64,000 nucleotides of DNA from Natrinema sp. SYSU A 869 (GTDB lineage Archaea; Halobacteriota; Halobacteria; Halobacteriales; Natrialbaceae): NCBI RefSeq assembly GCF_019879105.1, contig NZ_CP082249.1, positions 1,798,001 through 1,862,000 of the forward strand, written 5' to 3'. Below are positions 26,819-35,498 of this stretch, one piece after another. The notes beneath the pieces are model-generated. The model searched no databases and was not told the origin of the DNA. It was given only the letters and a program-made list of their open reading frames with translations. Position numbers and translations under genes: made by a program. Positions within the stretch are counted from its first letter, which is position 1. Each line of letters begins with the position of its first letter.

Positions 26819-28159
26819 ATGTCATCGAGTATCCTGTTATCAGTCGATTGCCTCCGATCAGATCACGTCGGGTGCTACGGGTACGACCGCCCGACGACGC
26901 CGAACATCGATTCGTTCGCCGCCGACGCGACGCGCTACCGGTTCAGTTACGCCAACTGCCCCGGGACGCGGTGGGCCTTTCAATCGATCCACACCGGCGT
27001 CTACGCCGGGCAGATCAACGGGCTCGGTATTCCCAACGGATACCGCGATCAGCTGGCGGAACGGTTCCGGTCGGCTGGCTACTCGACGTTCGGAACCGCC
27101 CACAACGGATTCCTGAGCCGAGATTACGGCTACGACGAGGGGTTCGACCAATGGACCGGCGTCGACGACTTCGACGGGGACGACTCGCTGCTGGTCAAAG
27201 CCGGCAAAGAAATCGCGAGTACAGTCGATTCGGACCTACTCAAACGTCGGCTACTGCGACCTGCCTACACGTTCGTCGCTGGCGACGACTCATCCGGCGA
27301 GTACCGGCCGCCGACGACCGACGCCGATGTCGTCGACAGGGCAGTCGAGTGGCTCCGCACACGGCAGTCGGCGGACGACGATTATTTCGCCTGGATTCAC
27401 TTCATGGACGCACATACCCCGTACGGCCGGTACGACGAGCACCTCCGCGCCGTCCGCGGTGACACCGCTGTCGACCACGTCGTCGCACCGAACGAAGCGG
27501 ACGCGGTCATCCACGGTGAACCTCCCGAAGACCGGGTGATCGACACGTACGATGCGTGCATCCGGAGCGTCGACGAGCAACTCGGCCGAATTCTCGAACT
27601 CGTCGACGACGACACAGTCGTCACGATCGTCGGCGATCATGGCGAGGAGTTCGGACGCTACGGGGAGTTCCACGAGGCGTCGCTGTACTCGTCGATGACG
27701 AACGTCCCGATCATCGTCCGTGCGCCCGAACTTGATGCTGACGTCGTCAACGAGCACTTCGCACAGCACGTCGACATCGCACCCACGATGCTGGCGGCCG
27801 CCGATATCTCGGTTCCCGATCGGTACGTCGGCGAGCCGTTGCAACGTGCCGACGACCGCAATCTGTCGACGCCGACGTGTTACTCTCTCGAGGCGGGCCG
27901 CGTCGGAATCCAGACCGACCATTGGAAACTCATTCAGCGCGACGGCGAGCGGACCGGATACGAGATGGAGCGTCCAGAGCGCGAGGGGGAAGCGGCGGCG
28001 GACGATGCCCTTCCCGACGACGTTCACGCACAGTTGGACGCGTTCGAACGCCGACTAGACGCCGACCGGGTCGACGGCGGAACGGCGACCCTCGAGCGCG
28101 ATGACGACCTCTCCGCGTCGGTCGAAGAGAACCTCAGCGACCTCGGCTATCTCGAATAA
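26819..28159 (+). CDS. sulfatase-like alkaline phosphatase superfamily protein, Thr at nucleophile site
   Basis: A protein of 446 residues. LLSVDCLRSDHVGCYGYDRP and TTPNIDSFA are the family start, with the first metal Asp but Cys where a second Asp or Thr is usual. The nucleophile segment is CPGTRWAFQSIHTG, in which Thr takes the Cys place and the Pro and Arg of C-x-P-x-R are absent. IVGDHGEEFG supplies Asp-His, and GEFHEASLY the later His. Acidic C-terminus. No signal peptide. Thr nucleophiles are known in phosphatases and phospho-group transferases of this superfamily, so sulfatase activity is doubtful. Second such protein in the locus. Confidence 0.85.
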   Translation: MSSSILLSVDCLRSDHVGCYGYDRPTTPNIDSFAADATRYRFSYANCPGTRWAFQSIHTGVYAGQINGLGIPNGYRDQLAERFRSAGYSTFGTAHNGFLSRDYGYDEGFDQWTGVDDFDGDDSLLVKAGKEIASTVDSDLLKRRLLRPAYTFVAGDDSSGEYRPPTTDADVVDRAVEWLRTRQSADDDYFAWIHFMDAHTPYGRYDEHLRAVRGDTAVDHVVAPNEADAVIHGEPPEDRVIDTYDACIRSVDEQLGRILELVDDDTVVTIVGDHGEEFGRYGEFHEASLYSSMTNVPIIVRAPELDADVVNEHFAQHVDIAPTMLAAADISVPDRYVGEPLQRADDRNLSTPTCYSLEAGRVGIQTDHWKLIQRDGERTGYEMERPEREGEAAADDALPDDVHAQLDAFERRLDADRVDGGTATLERDDDLSASVEENLSDLGYLE

Positions 28160-28198
28160 CTCTGCGACTGTGCCAGACGGACGGTGCTGGCGGCCGAA

Positions 28199-28254
28199 CG
28201 GTAACTGGGATCGACACGCAACCCCGACGAGTCCTTACGTCGGTAACTGGGATC
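28199..28254 (+). repeat. 14-base direct repeat, 42 bases apart
   Basis: CGGTAACTGGGATC occurs at 28199-28212 and again at 28241-28254, in the 93 bases between two convergent genes. The second copy runs into the stop region of the DUF1616 gene. It may be a slippage duplication or a remnant of an insertion. Confidence 0.7.
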
Positions 28255-29323
28255 AATCGCCGACCGCACTCTCGGAAACTGTACCCCACAGATACGGCGC
28301 GTAGTCGGCGTTCTCGAGGGACGGCTCCGGCGGCACGTCACCGTCTAGATACACTAACCAGACGATCCGAACGGCTTCGCCGGTCATCGTCGGCTCGAGG
28401 TCGTGTCGAAATCGCCACGTCTCGCCGTGAGACAGTCGCGTCTCGAACTGGTCGAGTTCGTTTTGCGCAGTGACGACCGTCTCATTGCCGTCAGTTACCA
28501 CCGTCTGTTCGACGGCGACTACCGTGTACGTCACCGGCCGCTGTTCGTGGTTATCGACGCCGACGATGAGTTCCTGACTGTCACCGCGTTCGAACTCCGT
28601 GGGGAGGTTGCCAGCTACGGGGTTTCCATCGTCGTCTTCCGTCATGAGAGATACCGCCGAGAACTGCTCACCGTGCGTCGGGACCGTCGTGGCGTATCCG
28701 CCAGCGCCGAACGAAGCCACGACTGCGACCACGATGAACACGTTCAACACAGCGTCAGCACCTGTATCGGGTTCTCGAAGTGCCGAACGGATCACGGTGT
28801 ACCACTCGCGATACGGGACCTGAAAGCGGTCTTTCGAGGGGATTTTCGATCGCCTGAATGCCGCAATACCGGTCGTAACGAGCGTGAACACGCTTACAGT
28901 GAGTACGATCGGAGTCAACCGGACACCCCACAGCGTGTAGTTCAATGCGAGTCCGAACAAGACGAAAACCACGATACTCGAGCCGATCGAAAGCGCAATG
29001 CGCTCGAGGCTACCGATCCCGGTCCGTACCGAACGTTTCTCGGACTGCTCACGGAGTCCATTACTCGTTTCCTTGCTCTCGTCCGCATCACTACTTCGGC
29101 GGGATGGTCCGTTTTCGGGAAACAGGGCGGCCACGAACGCGTATCCCGGAACGAACAGTACGAATATGAGGCCGAGCGATAGCCGAACCGGTGACCCCTG
29201 AAAGACCGGTGCGAACACGGTCAGAGTAGTCGCGACGACGACCGCGACGACGGCCGCAAGATCGACCGGCAGTTCGCGGATCGGTCGCGGAAATAGCGTC
29301 CGGAATGACCCCGATTCGAGCAT
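28253..29323 (-). CDS. DUF1616 family membrane protein
   Basis: ATG 29323 gives 356 residues; the longer open frame to 29545 encodes an Arg-rich stretch without membrane character. Four membrane segments lie in the first half (about 22-40, 45-63, 105-125 and 130-148), a fifth near 205-222, and then an extracytoplasmic beta-rich domain of about 130 residues with DNHEQRPVTYTVVAVEQ. This is the DUF1616 layout seen in haloarchaeal glycosylation loci. Biochemical role unknown; an envelope or glycan-related role is inferred from location. Confidence 0.85.
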   Translation of the reverse strand: MLESGSFRTLFPRPIRELPVDLAAVVAVVVATTLTVFAPVFQGSPVRLSLGLIFVLFVPGYAFVAALFPENGPSRRSSDADESKETSNGLREQSEKRSVRTGIGSLERIALSIGSSIVVFVLFGLALNYTLWGVRLTPIVLTVSVFTLVTTGIAAFRRSKIPSKDRFQVPYREWYTVIRSALREPDTGADAVLNVFIVVAVVASFGAGGYATTVPTHGEQFSAVSLMTEDDDGNPVAGNLPTEFERGDSQELIVGVDNHEQRPVTYTVVAVEQTVVTDGNETVVTAQNELDQFETRLSHGETWRFRHDLEPTMTGEAVRIVWLVYLDGDVPPEPSLENADYAPYLWGTVSESAVGD

Positions 29324-29385
29324 ATACAGTCGACTAACAATAGTGGTCCTGAAAAATCGGTCGGTGAAAACGATCGCCACGTGAG

Positions 29386-29598
29386 TCAAGAGGTCGGTGC
29401 TACGCGCTCGTAATCGGTCTGTACTCGCCTTCGAGTGAGTACAGAAGTCACACATCGGTCCAGATCGGACGAGAGCCGACCGGTTCGGACTCGGTCGGAG
29501 AGGTCGCGGGTGAAATCGCAGGCGTAGAGTGGTTCGATGGTCCATCCACCGTCCCGGAACGCCGGTGGTAGTCGCTTCGATAACTGCAACTTGTCCAA
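29386..29598 (-). pseudogene. possible remnant of a coding region
   Basis: The minus strand reads open from about 29655 to a TGA at 29386 with good haloarchaeal third-base bias in its second half, but has no ATG or GTG at a sensible place (only TTG 29598). The peptide includes SKRLPPAFRDGGWTIEPLYA and matches nothing I recognise. It could be the 3' end of a gene lost by rearrangement between the DUF1616 gene and the next operon. Chance open frame is the main alternative. Confidence 0.2.
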
Positions 29599-29599
29599 A

Positions 29600-29607
29600 G
29601 CTATATT
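29600..29607 (+). promoter_or_regulatory. TATA-like element before the small ORF of the GT-C operon
   Basis: GCTATATT lies about 30 bases before ATG 29634, roughly the spacing of a leaderless archaeal promoter. It could drive the small ORF and the two GT-C genes behind it. Confidence 0.4.
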
Positions 29608-29633
29608 CGGTCGTTCATTGTGCCAACAACTAG

Positions 29634-29813
29634 ATGCGCCGGACTATCCAGTGGATGGTCACAGTCGTTGGGTTAGCACTGGGGTGGACCACGCTAACTG
29701 TATGCCGCGCGATGCCCACTGACCCGGCATCGTTCATTCGCGACGTTCCAGCACGACTCCGGTACGATGCGCAACCGCCACGGAGGGCTTCAGCGGCGCG
29801 GGTTCCTGTGTAA
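29634..29813 (+). CDS. possible 59-residue protein with hydrophobic N-terminus
   Basis: ATG 29634 to TAA 29813. The N-terminus (WMVTVVGLALGWTTLTV, about 7-23) is a membrane segment or signal peptide; the rest is short and Arg/Pro-rich. A TATA-like element stands upstream and the next gene starts 17 bases after the stop, so it would lead the GT-C operon. Third-base G/C bias is only moderate, and I know no homologue. It may equally be an untranslated leader. Confidence 0.35.
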   Translation: MRRTIQWMVTVVGLALGWTTLTVCRAMPTDPASFIRDVPARLRYDAQPPRRASAARVPV

Positions 29814-29830
29814 ATGGTGGGGCGCTAAAA

Positions 29831-30472
29831 ATGGATCTGCTGCGAGTTTCAGTGCTCCTCACGATACTCTCGCTTACTCTCGGAGTGGTCGCTGTCTCCG
29901 TCACCGGTCAGATCAGTCCGTTCCTCCAGATCAGCGCTGGTTCCGCAATACTCTCGATCGTCGGTCTCGCAACGATCGACGACCTCTTTGGACGTCAGTT
30001 CTACGGCTATCTCGCGAGTCTTCTCGCCGTCGGGATCGTCTATCGCGCCCTTCCGCTCCTCGTTCTCCCGGGACTCATCGGCATGGATCCACACTGGTAT
30101 GCGGTCCAAACGCAGGCCGTCATCGACACTGGATCAACGGACCCAATCCAGAATCCCTTTTATGAAGGTGCCGCCGGCTACATCGTCTACCTCGCGCTGA
30201 TAGCGGAGATCCTCGGTGTTCAGCCCGAGCGAGCCATCCTCGTACTGCCGCTTATTCTCGGGATCGTCCCACCACTTGTTGGAGCGATCATCACCGAGCG
30301 AATTACTCGTACCCCGATCGCCGCTTTGACTGCGGCCGCGCTGCTCGTCGTCGTCCCGTCACTGGTTCGCGGTGCGTTTTGGCCCACTGCGCAATCGTTC
30401 GCAACCGCCCTGTTTGCCGTGTTTCTCCTCCTCTTTCTCCGGATTTATCGACAACAGGCTGATCCATCATGA
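29831..30472 (+). CDS. GT-C glycosyltransferase-like membrane protein, N-terminal half
   Basis: A protein of 213 residues, almost entirely membrane segments (about seven). The loop after the third segment, LIGMDPHWYAVQTQAVIDTG (about 84-103), with an acidic residue before the next helices, looks like the first extracytoplasmic loop of GT-C enzymes, which holds the catalytic Asp. The stop overlaps the next start by ATGA and the two products read as consecutive parts of one GT-C enzyme of about 569 residues. It may therefore be a natural two-subunit enzyme or a gene split by a frameshift. GT-C enzymes use polyprenyl-phosphate sugars on the outer membrane face. Confidence 0.65.
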   Translation: MDLLRVSVLLTILSLTLGVVAVSVTGQISPFLQISAGSAILSIVGLATIDDLFGRQFYGYLASLLAVGIVYRALPLLVLPGLIGMDPHWYAVQTQAVIDTGSTDPIQNPFYEGAAGYIVYLALIAEILGVQPERAILVLPLILGIVPPLVGAIITERITRTPIAALTAAALLVVVPSLVRGAFWPTAQSFATALFAVFLLLFLRIYRQQADPS

Positions 30473-31539
30473 CTCGAAACCGGGACGTCATCGCTTTCAT
30501 GCTGGTGGTCGTGTCACTGGCACTCGTCCATAAGTTCCCGATCCTCGTTGTGGCACTGCTCTTACTCGGACTCGCGGGCGCATCGTGGCTGGGACTGATT
30601 CGGAAACAGGGATCTCTCACGTGGCTTCTCGCCTTCACAGGCGTTGTATTGCTATCGGTGTGGACAATCGTGACGAGCTTCATGCTCAATGCAGGTATCA
30701 TGGCGACCTCGCTGATTCGCGGAGGGTTCGAGATCGATGCCACGCTCGCAGACCCGGCGGCTGCGACGCGAGTCAAAACGGCGATTAGATATACGGTCGC
30801 ACGGAATTTGCACTGGATCGCACTCAGCAGCGCAGGCGGCGTCGGATGGGCATTTCTGAGTTATCGAGTCTGGAAACGAGAATACGACCGAAAAACGCAA
30901 GCGGAAATCACCGTCATTCTACTCTGCTCGTCGCTTTTGATGATTCTGTTGGCAGCAGGACTCTTCGGCGTCGCCGGCACGCTAAACCCGATGCGAGTGG
31001 TCCTTCTGGCGACCGTCCCGCTCGCCGTTCTCACGGCCAATATCGTCGACATGACCGTCCCGGGCACGCGACAGCGATACGCGACAGTTCTCATGATCGC
31101 CATCCTACTCGTGGTGCAAGTCGCCGCAGTGGGTGTTTTCCCCGACGATGGCACCGGACCGCGTGATCATCTTACGGCCGAGGAACGGGAGGGGAAAGAG
31201 TTCATGTCGACACACGCGCCAGCACCCGTCTATACGGACACCTATTACGTTCACGCGGGTGTGGATCCACAAGATCCCGTTTCGGGATACTGGTCCAGTA
31301 ACCGGGGCCAGTTCCAATCCTACGATCCGGCCGTGTTCAACGGGAGTTTTACCCCCAATGAAACGGAGTACGTTGCATATCGGACGACAGTAGGGATCTA
31401 CGGTCATCTCCCGTGGGGCGGATACTGGTCACTCGACTGGGACCCACGGGACGAGCTGCAAGCGTGTGGGAACAAGGTGTACTCGAACGGAGACGTCGAG
31501 ATGTACGAAACGGAACAGTGCTGGAATGAAAGCACGTGA
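30469..31539 (+). CDS. GT-C glycosyltransferase-like membrane protein, C-terminal half
   Basis: A protein of 356 residues with about seven membrane segments in the first 215 residues, opening with LALVHKFPILVVALLLLGLA, a segment usually found in the middle of archaeal GT-C proteins. The last 130 residues form an extracytoplasmic domain rich in Tyr, Trp and Asn with several N-glycosylation sequons (NGSF, NETE, NEST). It begins inside the stop of the previous gene. Codon use is less G/C-biased than in the flanking acyl-CoA genes, which may mark the end of a transferred region. Confidence 0.65.
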   Translation: MTRNRDVIAFMLVVVSLALVHKFPILVVALLLLGLAGASWLGLIRKQGSLTWLLAFTGVVLLSVWTIVTSFMLNAGIMATSLIRGGFEIDATLADPAAATRVKTAIRYTVARNLHWIALSSAGGVGWAFLSYRVWKREYDRKTQAEITVILLCSSLLMILLAAGLFGVAGTLNPMRVVLLATVPLAVLTANIVDMTVPGTRQRYATVLMIAILLVVQVAAVGVFPDDGTGPRDHLTAEEREGKEFMSTHAPAPVYTDTYYVHAGVDPQDPVSGYWSSNRGQFQSYDPAVFNGSFTPNETEYVAYRTTVGIYGHLPWGGYWSLDWDPRDELQACGNKVYSNGDVEMYETEQCWNEST

Positions 31540-31648
31540 TTGTCTCAGTGGCTCCCAGAGACAGCTGAGGATAGCGCAGTGTTCCCACACGCCTCTCGTC
31601 GTAACATCGCCCCCGTCCGCGAAAAGCACGTTTCTCACTGTCGTTCCG

Positions 31649-33817
31649 TCAGTCGGTATCGTCATCTAAATCCAGATCGCATAACTGCCCCACGGCCTCG
31701 AGCACGCGCTCGGCCTCCGCGGACGAGACATCCGCGATATCGAACGTCGCTCGTTCGTAGCGTTCGGTCACGGTCCGGAGGAGTGCGCGATCCGACCGGC
31801 CACCGTCGCTATCAGGGCCGTCGTCACGGTGCTCGTCCCAGCGCCGATAAAACTCCCAGTGCGTCAGGGCGGAACTCGAGGCGCTCACGTCGATGCGATC
31901 CGATAGTGCATGGCGAACGGCCGCATACGCCAGTTCGACCGCCCTGTCGGGACGGCCATGCGAGAGCGAGTCGCGTCCATGTTCGAGTACCGATTCGGCG
32001 ATCTCGGTTCCGGACCGATCGGAGACCGGGTCCGTCACCGCGTCGGTCGTCGCATCTCCCGCCGACGGACTCGAGCGGGGTGCTCTGCCACGCGACCACC
32101 ATGCGATTGCGGCGGCCCCAAGGAGGGCGATCAGTCCGCCCCCGAATCCGAGCCACGCCCACGCGGGAAGCCCCCACCACGAGCGGCCGTCGACCGAGAA
32201 CGCCACGGTCGACGTCGCGGTGTCGGACGCGAGATTTGATCCGGATCCGTCGTGCGCGGCGACGATCTCTCCGTCGCCGCGGGCGGCCTCATCGGGGATC
32301 TCGACCGTGGCAGTGAACGAACCATCGTCGTCGGTCGTCACCGTCTTAAGTGTGGTTCCATCCGCGTCCAGTCGGACCGGCCGTTCGGCGACCGCCGCCC
32401 CGTCGGCCGTCTCGAGCGTGCCGTCGACCGCGACCGTTCGCTCGGTGTCACCGACGCGACTCGCGGAGACGGTAACGTCGACCTCGGTTTCGCGGACCGT
32501 CACGTCGTTCGTCGCCGCCGTCGCGGCGAGCGCCTGATCCTCGTACTCGAGTCGAACCCCCAGTTCGCGCTCGCCGTCGGGGATCGACGCGGGCACCTCA
32601 ACGTCCGTCTCGAACGATCCGTTCGCGGTCTCGGTCCGCCCGATCCGCTCGTCGCCGAGCGTCACCGCGAGCGGGACGCCGTCGACGGGGGTCCCGTCGA
32701 CATGGAGATCCCCGCCGACGGTCGCGGTCTCGCCGTATGCGATCTCAGTCGTCGTTTCGAGGTCCGAGACGGTGGGTTCGACCTGCTCGATCGAGACGTC
32801 GACGGCCACCTCACTGCCCAGGTAGATCGACTCGTTGGTCGGGACGTACTCGATCGAGAGCTGCTCCGCTGACAGCGGTTCGGCCGTCGGTCGGTACTCG
32901 AACGCGAACGAACCGTCGGCAGCCGTTTCGGTCCGGACGGATCCGTTTCCGACCTCGAGGCGGATCGTCTCGGACCCGATCGGCCGACCGGTCGCCGTTC
33001 GCAGCCGCCCGGTCGCAGTCAGCGGCTCGCGAAACGAGATTTCCTCGCGGCCGGCGTCGACGGTGAGATCGGTCGCCACGAACTCTGTCTCACGGATCGT
33101 CGCCTGTTCGGCCTGAATGTCCTCGTTTACCGCCTCGATCGCCGCGTCGGACTCGGAGAGGTTCGCGTCGGTTTCCGCCTCGAGGTCGTCGTAGTTCGCG
33201 CGGAGCTCGTGGCTCGACTCGTTGACCGACGTCGCGATGGTCTCGAGCTCGCGAGCGAGAGACCGCGCACGTTCCTCGTCGCCGGCCGCCCGCGCTCGCT
33301 CGTACTCGGCTCTGGTCTCGTTGTATCGCTGGGCCGCCTCGATGATCCGCTTCTGATTGTCGCCCGCGAGCTCGAATAGCTCGTCATAGTTTTCGCCGGC
33401 CGTTTCGTCCGCGATCTCCGCGTACCGGTCGAGGGAGTCTATGTACGACTCGTCGACGGATCGAGCCGCACGCTCGTACTCCCCGTCCTCGAGAGTGATC
33501 GCACCCTCCTCGAGGTCATCAATCATTCGAGTCATCAGCCGACTTTCTAGTGCCTCGAGGTCACTGTCCTCGGCGTACTTGCGAGGGTCCCTGTGCCGAC
33601 GGGTGACGTTGTCGTCAGTCTCGTCGTCCGTCTGGAGGAGACGGTGGGACTGGGGCGTCTCGACCACTGGATCAGTCGCGCCTGCCACGGGCGACGCAGT
33701 CGCGGTGCCCGTGATAACACCGACACCGCCGCTCGCGAGCACGACGATGGCGGTGACGAAGACGACGCTACTCGTATGCGAATCGCTCACGGCCTCGCGT
33801 TCACGCCAGGGACACAT
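31649..33817 (-). CDS. surface protein with Ig-like repeats and C-terminal DUF4129 domain
   Basis: A protein of 722 residues from ATG 33817; GTG 33790 (start SDSHTSSVV) would place the signal peptide right at the N-terminus and is plausible. A signal-like hydrophobic segment (about 17-38) leads to a helical, Glu/Arg-rich region (about 70-240), three to four carboxypeptidase-regulatory or Ig-like beta repeats (each with TxGxL...G.F pattern, about 245-535), a membrane segment (WWGLPAWAWLGFGGGLIALL, about 545-566) and a cytoplasmic DUF4129 domain (AVELAYAAVRHALSDR, LTHWEFYRRW). DUF4129 proteins usually accompany MoxR, DUF58 and DUF4350 genes, whose locus lies more than 20 kb away here. Confidence 0.82.
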   Translation of the reverse strand: MCPWREREAVSDSHTSSVVFVTAIVVLASGGVGVITGTATASPVAGATDPVVETPQSHRLLQTDDETDDNVTRRHRDPRKYAEDSDLEALESRLMTRMIDDLEEGAITLEDGEYERAARSVDESYIDSLDRYAEIADETAGENYDELFELAGDNQKRIIEAAQRYNETRAEYERARAAGDEERARSLARELETIATSVNESSHELRANYDDLEAETDANLSESDAAIEAVNEDIQAEQATIRETEFVATDLTVDAGREEISFREPLTATGRLRTATGRPIGSETIRLEVGNGSVRTETAADGSFAFEYRPTAEPLSAEQLSIEYVPTNESIYLGSEVAVDVSIEQVEPTVSDLETTTEIAYGETATVGGDLHVDGTPVDGVPLAVTLGDERIGRTETANGSFETDVEVPASIPDGERELGVRLEYEDQALAATAATNDVTVRETEVDVTVSASRVGDTERTVAVDGTLETADGAAVAERPVRLDADGTTLKTVTTDDDGSFTATVEIPDEAARGDGEIVAAHDGSGSNLASDTATSTVAFSVDGRSWWGLPAWAWLGFGGGLIALLGAAAIAWWSRGRAPRSSPSAGDATTDAVTDPVSDRSGTEIAESVLEHGRDSLSHGRPDRAVELAYAAVRHALSDRIDVSASSSALTHWEFYRRWDEHRDDGPDSDGGRSDRALLRTVTERYERATFDIADVSSAEAERVLEAVGQLCDLDLDDDTD

Positions 33818-34430
33818 AGCTATGCGTTCTGTTCGTGTTCACGGCTCGCCAGCGGACGGTCTCAATACCACCTTACAGCGCCCGTCTCGAGGACCTAAAC
33901 GGACCCGTATTGGCGACGCGGGACGGTTGCGAGCGGGGCTGACTGTGTCGCGGATCGGATCCGATCGAAACCGTCCCATTATCGGCCAGTATTTCTCGTA
34001 GTATCGACCTAAATACCTGCTATCACATAATATATCGTAGTTGTATGGAATACGGAGTCAGAAAAGAGTCTGTGGACGATGAACAGAGGGGAGACGGAGG
34101 ATGAACAGAGAGGAGAGTTATATCGGCCTGAGCGGCGAAGAGGATCCGAATATCTGAGTGAACGTGATCTGGTTTTGTTTCATAAATAATATATATTGTC
34201 GTATATGTCAATATATGTACTATTTTAGCGCGCCGGTCGATGAACCGTCGAACGGCACGTCCAAGCGACCGATGCCGCTGGCACCGACACCGTGAACGAA
34301 ACGCCGCGCTGAAACTGGGTCCACAGTTCGAGTTCGAGTCCCGTCTGTCGCTGGTCGAAACCCCAGTATTCGATGTCGAGGAAGTACTGAAAACGGGGGG
34401 TTTTTGCGCCGGCCGACCCAACGGCTGCAC
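33818..34430. other. 613-base intergenic region with an AT-rich tract
   Basis: No convincing gene. Bases 34165-34216 are strongly A/T-rich for this genome, with repeated TATAT/ATATG units that could hold promoters in both directions. At 34078-34118 an 11-base unit, GATGAACAGAG, occurs twice. Small open frames around 34220-34510 on both strands have Arg-rich products or run across the start of the next gene and are not supported. Confidence 0.55.
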
Positions 34431-35498
34431 ATGGCGCAGGCAACTCAGGAATTCGGCGAATGGCCGTTGAAACGCCTGATGACGGAGGTCGTCGGCTCGG
34501 GCCCAAAATCGGCCGACGACATGAACCGTGAGCAGGCCCGCGAGGCCTTCCAGCGGATTCTGGCCGGCGAACCCGACGCGACCACGCTCGGTGCGTTCTG
34601 GCTGGCCAACCGCTGGAAGCGCAACAACCCCGAGGAGCTGGCGGCCTACACCGACGTGATGCGCGAGGAGTCGGTCGTCACCGCCGAGCCGGACTGCGAT
34701 CCGGTCGACTGCGGCGCGAACTACGACGGCAAGCATAGTTCGGCCGTCCTCGGCGTCGGTGCCGGTATCGTCGCCGCCGCAGCAGGGACGCCGATCGTCG
34801 TCCACTCGGGCGACCGCGTTCCGACGCAGAAGGCAACGGCGTACAAACACGTCCTCGAGGAACTCGGCATTCAGACGGAACTCGAGCCTGCGGAGAGCGC
34901 GGACATGGTCGACGAGACCGGCTTCGGCTTCTACTACCAGCCCACGTTCAACCCCGGGATTCAGGACCTCTACGACCGGCGCGATGAGATGGGCGTTCGA
35001 ACGTTCGTCAACACGATCGAAACCGTTGCCAACCCCGCGAACGCCGACGTCCACCTGGGCTCGTTCTACCATCTCACCTTCGCGAAGAAGATGACCGATC
35101 TCATGGAAGCGAGCGCGCAACTCGACTACTCCCGCGCCATCTTCTTCCAGGGGATGGAGGGCTACGACGACATCCGTCCCGGTTACACGAAGGTGGCCGA
35201 GTGGGACGAGGGCGAGGAGTTAGCGGACTACGAGATCGAGACCGCCGAGTACGGCATGGCGATGGAAAACGAGGACCTCGAGGTCGACGACGTGACCGCC
35301 GACTCCGCCTCGATCACCGAGGCAGTGCTGGCCGGCGACCGCGAGGACCACTTCGCCGACGCCATCGCCCTCAACGGTGCGTTCCGGATGTACGCCCGTC
35401 AGGACGTCGACAGTCTCGAGGACGGCCTCGAGCGGGCCCGCGAGGTCATTTCGGACGGCAGCGCGGAAGCCGTGGTTGAGGACCTCCGAGCGTTCTGA
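34431..35498 (+). CDS. TrpD2/YbiB-like anthranilate phosphoribosyltransferase family protein
   Basis: ATG 34431 gives 355 residues; the nine-residue extension upstream is basic and less likely. The fold is that of nucleoside phosphorylase/TrpD enzymes: an N-terminal helical part with DDMNREQAREAFQRILAGEP, then DCGANYDGKHSSAVLG where true TrpD has the Gly-rich GTGGD loop, and FVNTIETVANPANA. The diverged PRPP loop points to the TrpD2 group, some of which bind nucleic acid instead of making tryptophan, rather than to biosynthetic TrpD. No other trp gene is near. Substrate unknown. Confidence 0.82.
   Translation: MAQATQEFGEWPLKRLMTEVVGSGPKSADDMNREQAREAFQRILAGEPDATTLGAFWLANRWKRNNPEELAAYTDVMREESVVTAEPDCDPVDCGANYDGKHSSAVLGVGAGIVAAAAGTPIVVHSGDRVPTQKATAYKHVLEELGIQTELEPAESADMVDETGFGFYYQPTFNPGIQDLYDRRDEMGVRTFVNTIETVANPANADVHLGSFYHLTFAKKMTDLMEASAQLDYSRAIFFQGMEGYDDIRPGYTKVAEWDEGEELADYEIETAEYGMAMENEDLEVDDVTADSASITEAVLAGDREDHFADAIALNGAFRMYARQDVDSLEDGLERAREVISDGSAEAVVEDLRAF

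Noticed and set aside
34328-34345. tRNA-like T-arm sequence GTTCGAGTCC
   Set aside because: No acceptor, D or anticodon arms can be formed around it.
34023-35120. Minus-strand open frame of 365 codons
   Set aside because: Antisense to the TrpD2-like gene and running into AT-rich non-coding DNA; no domain visible.
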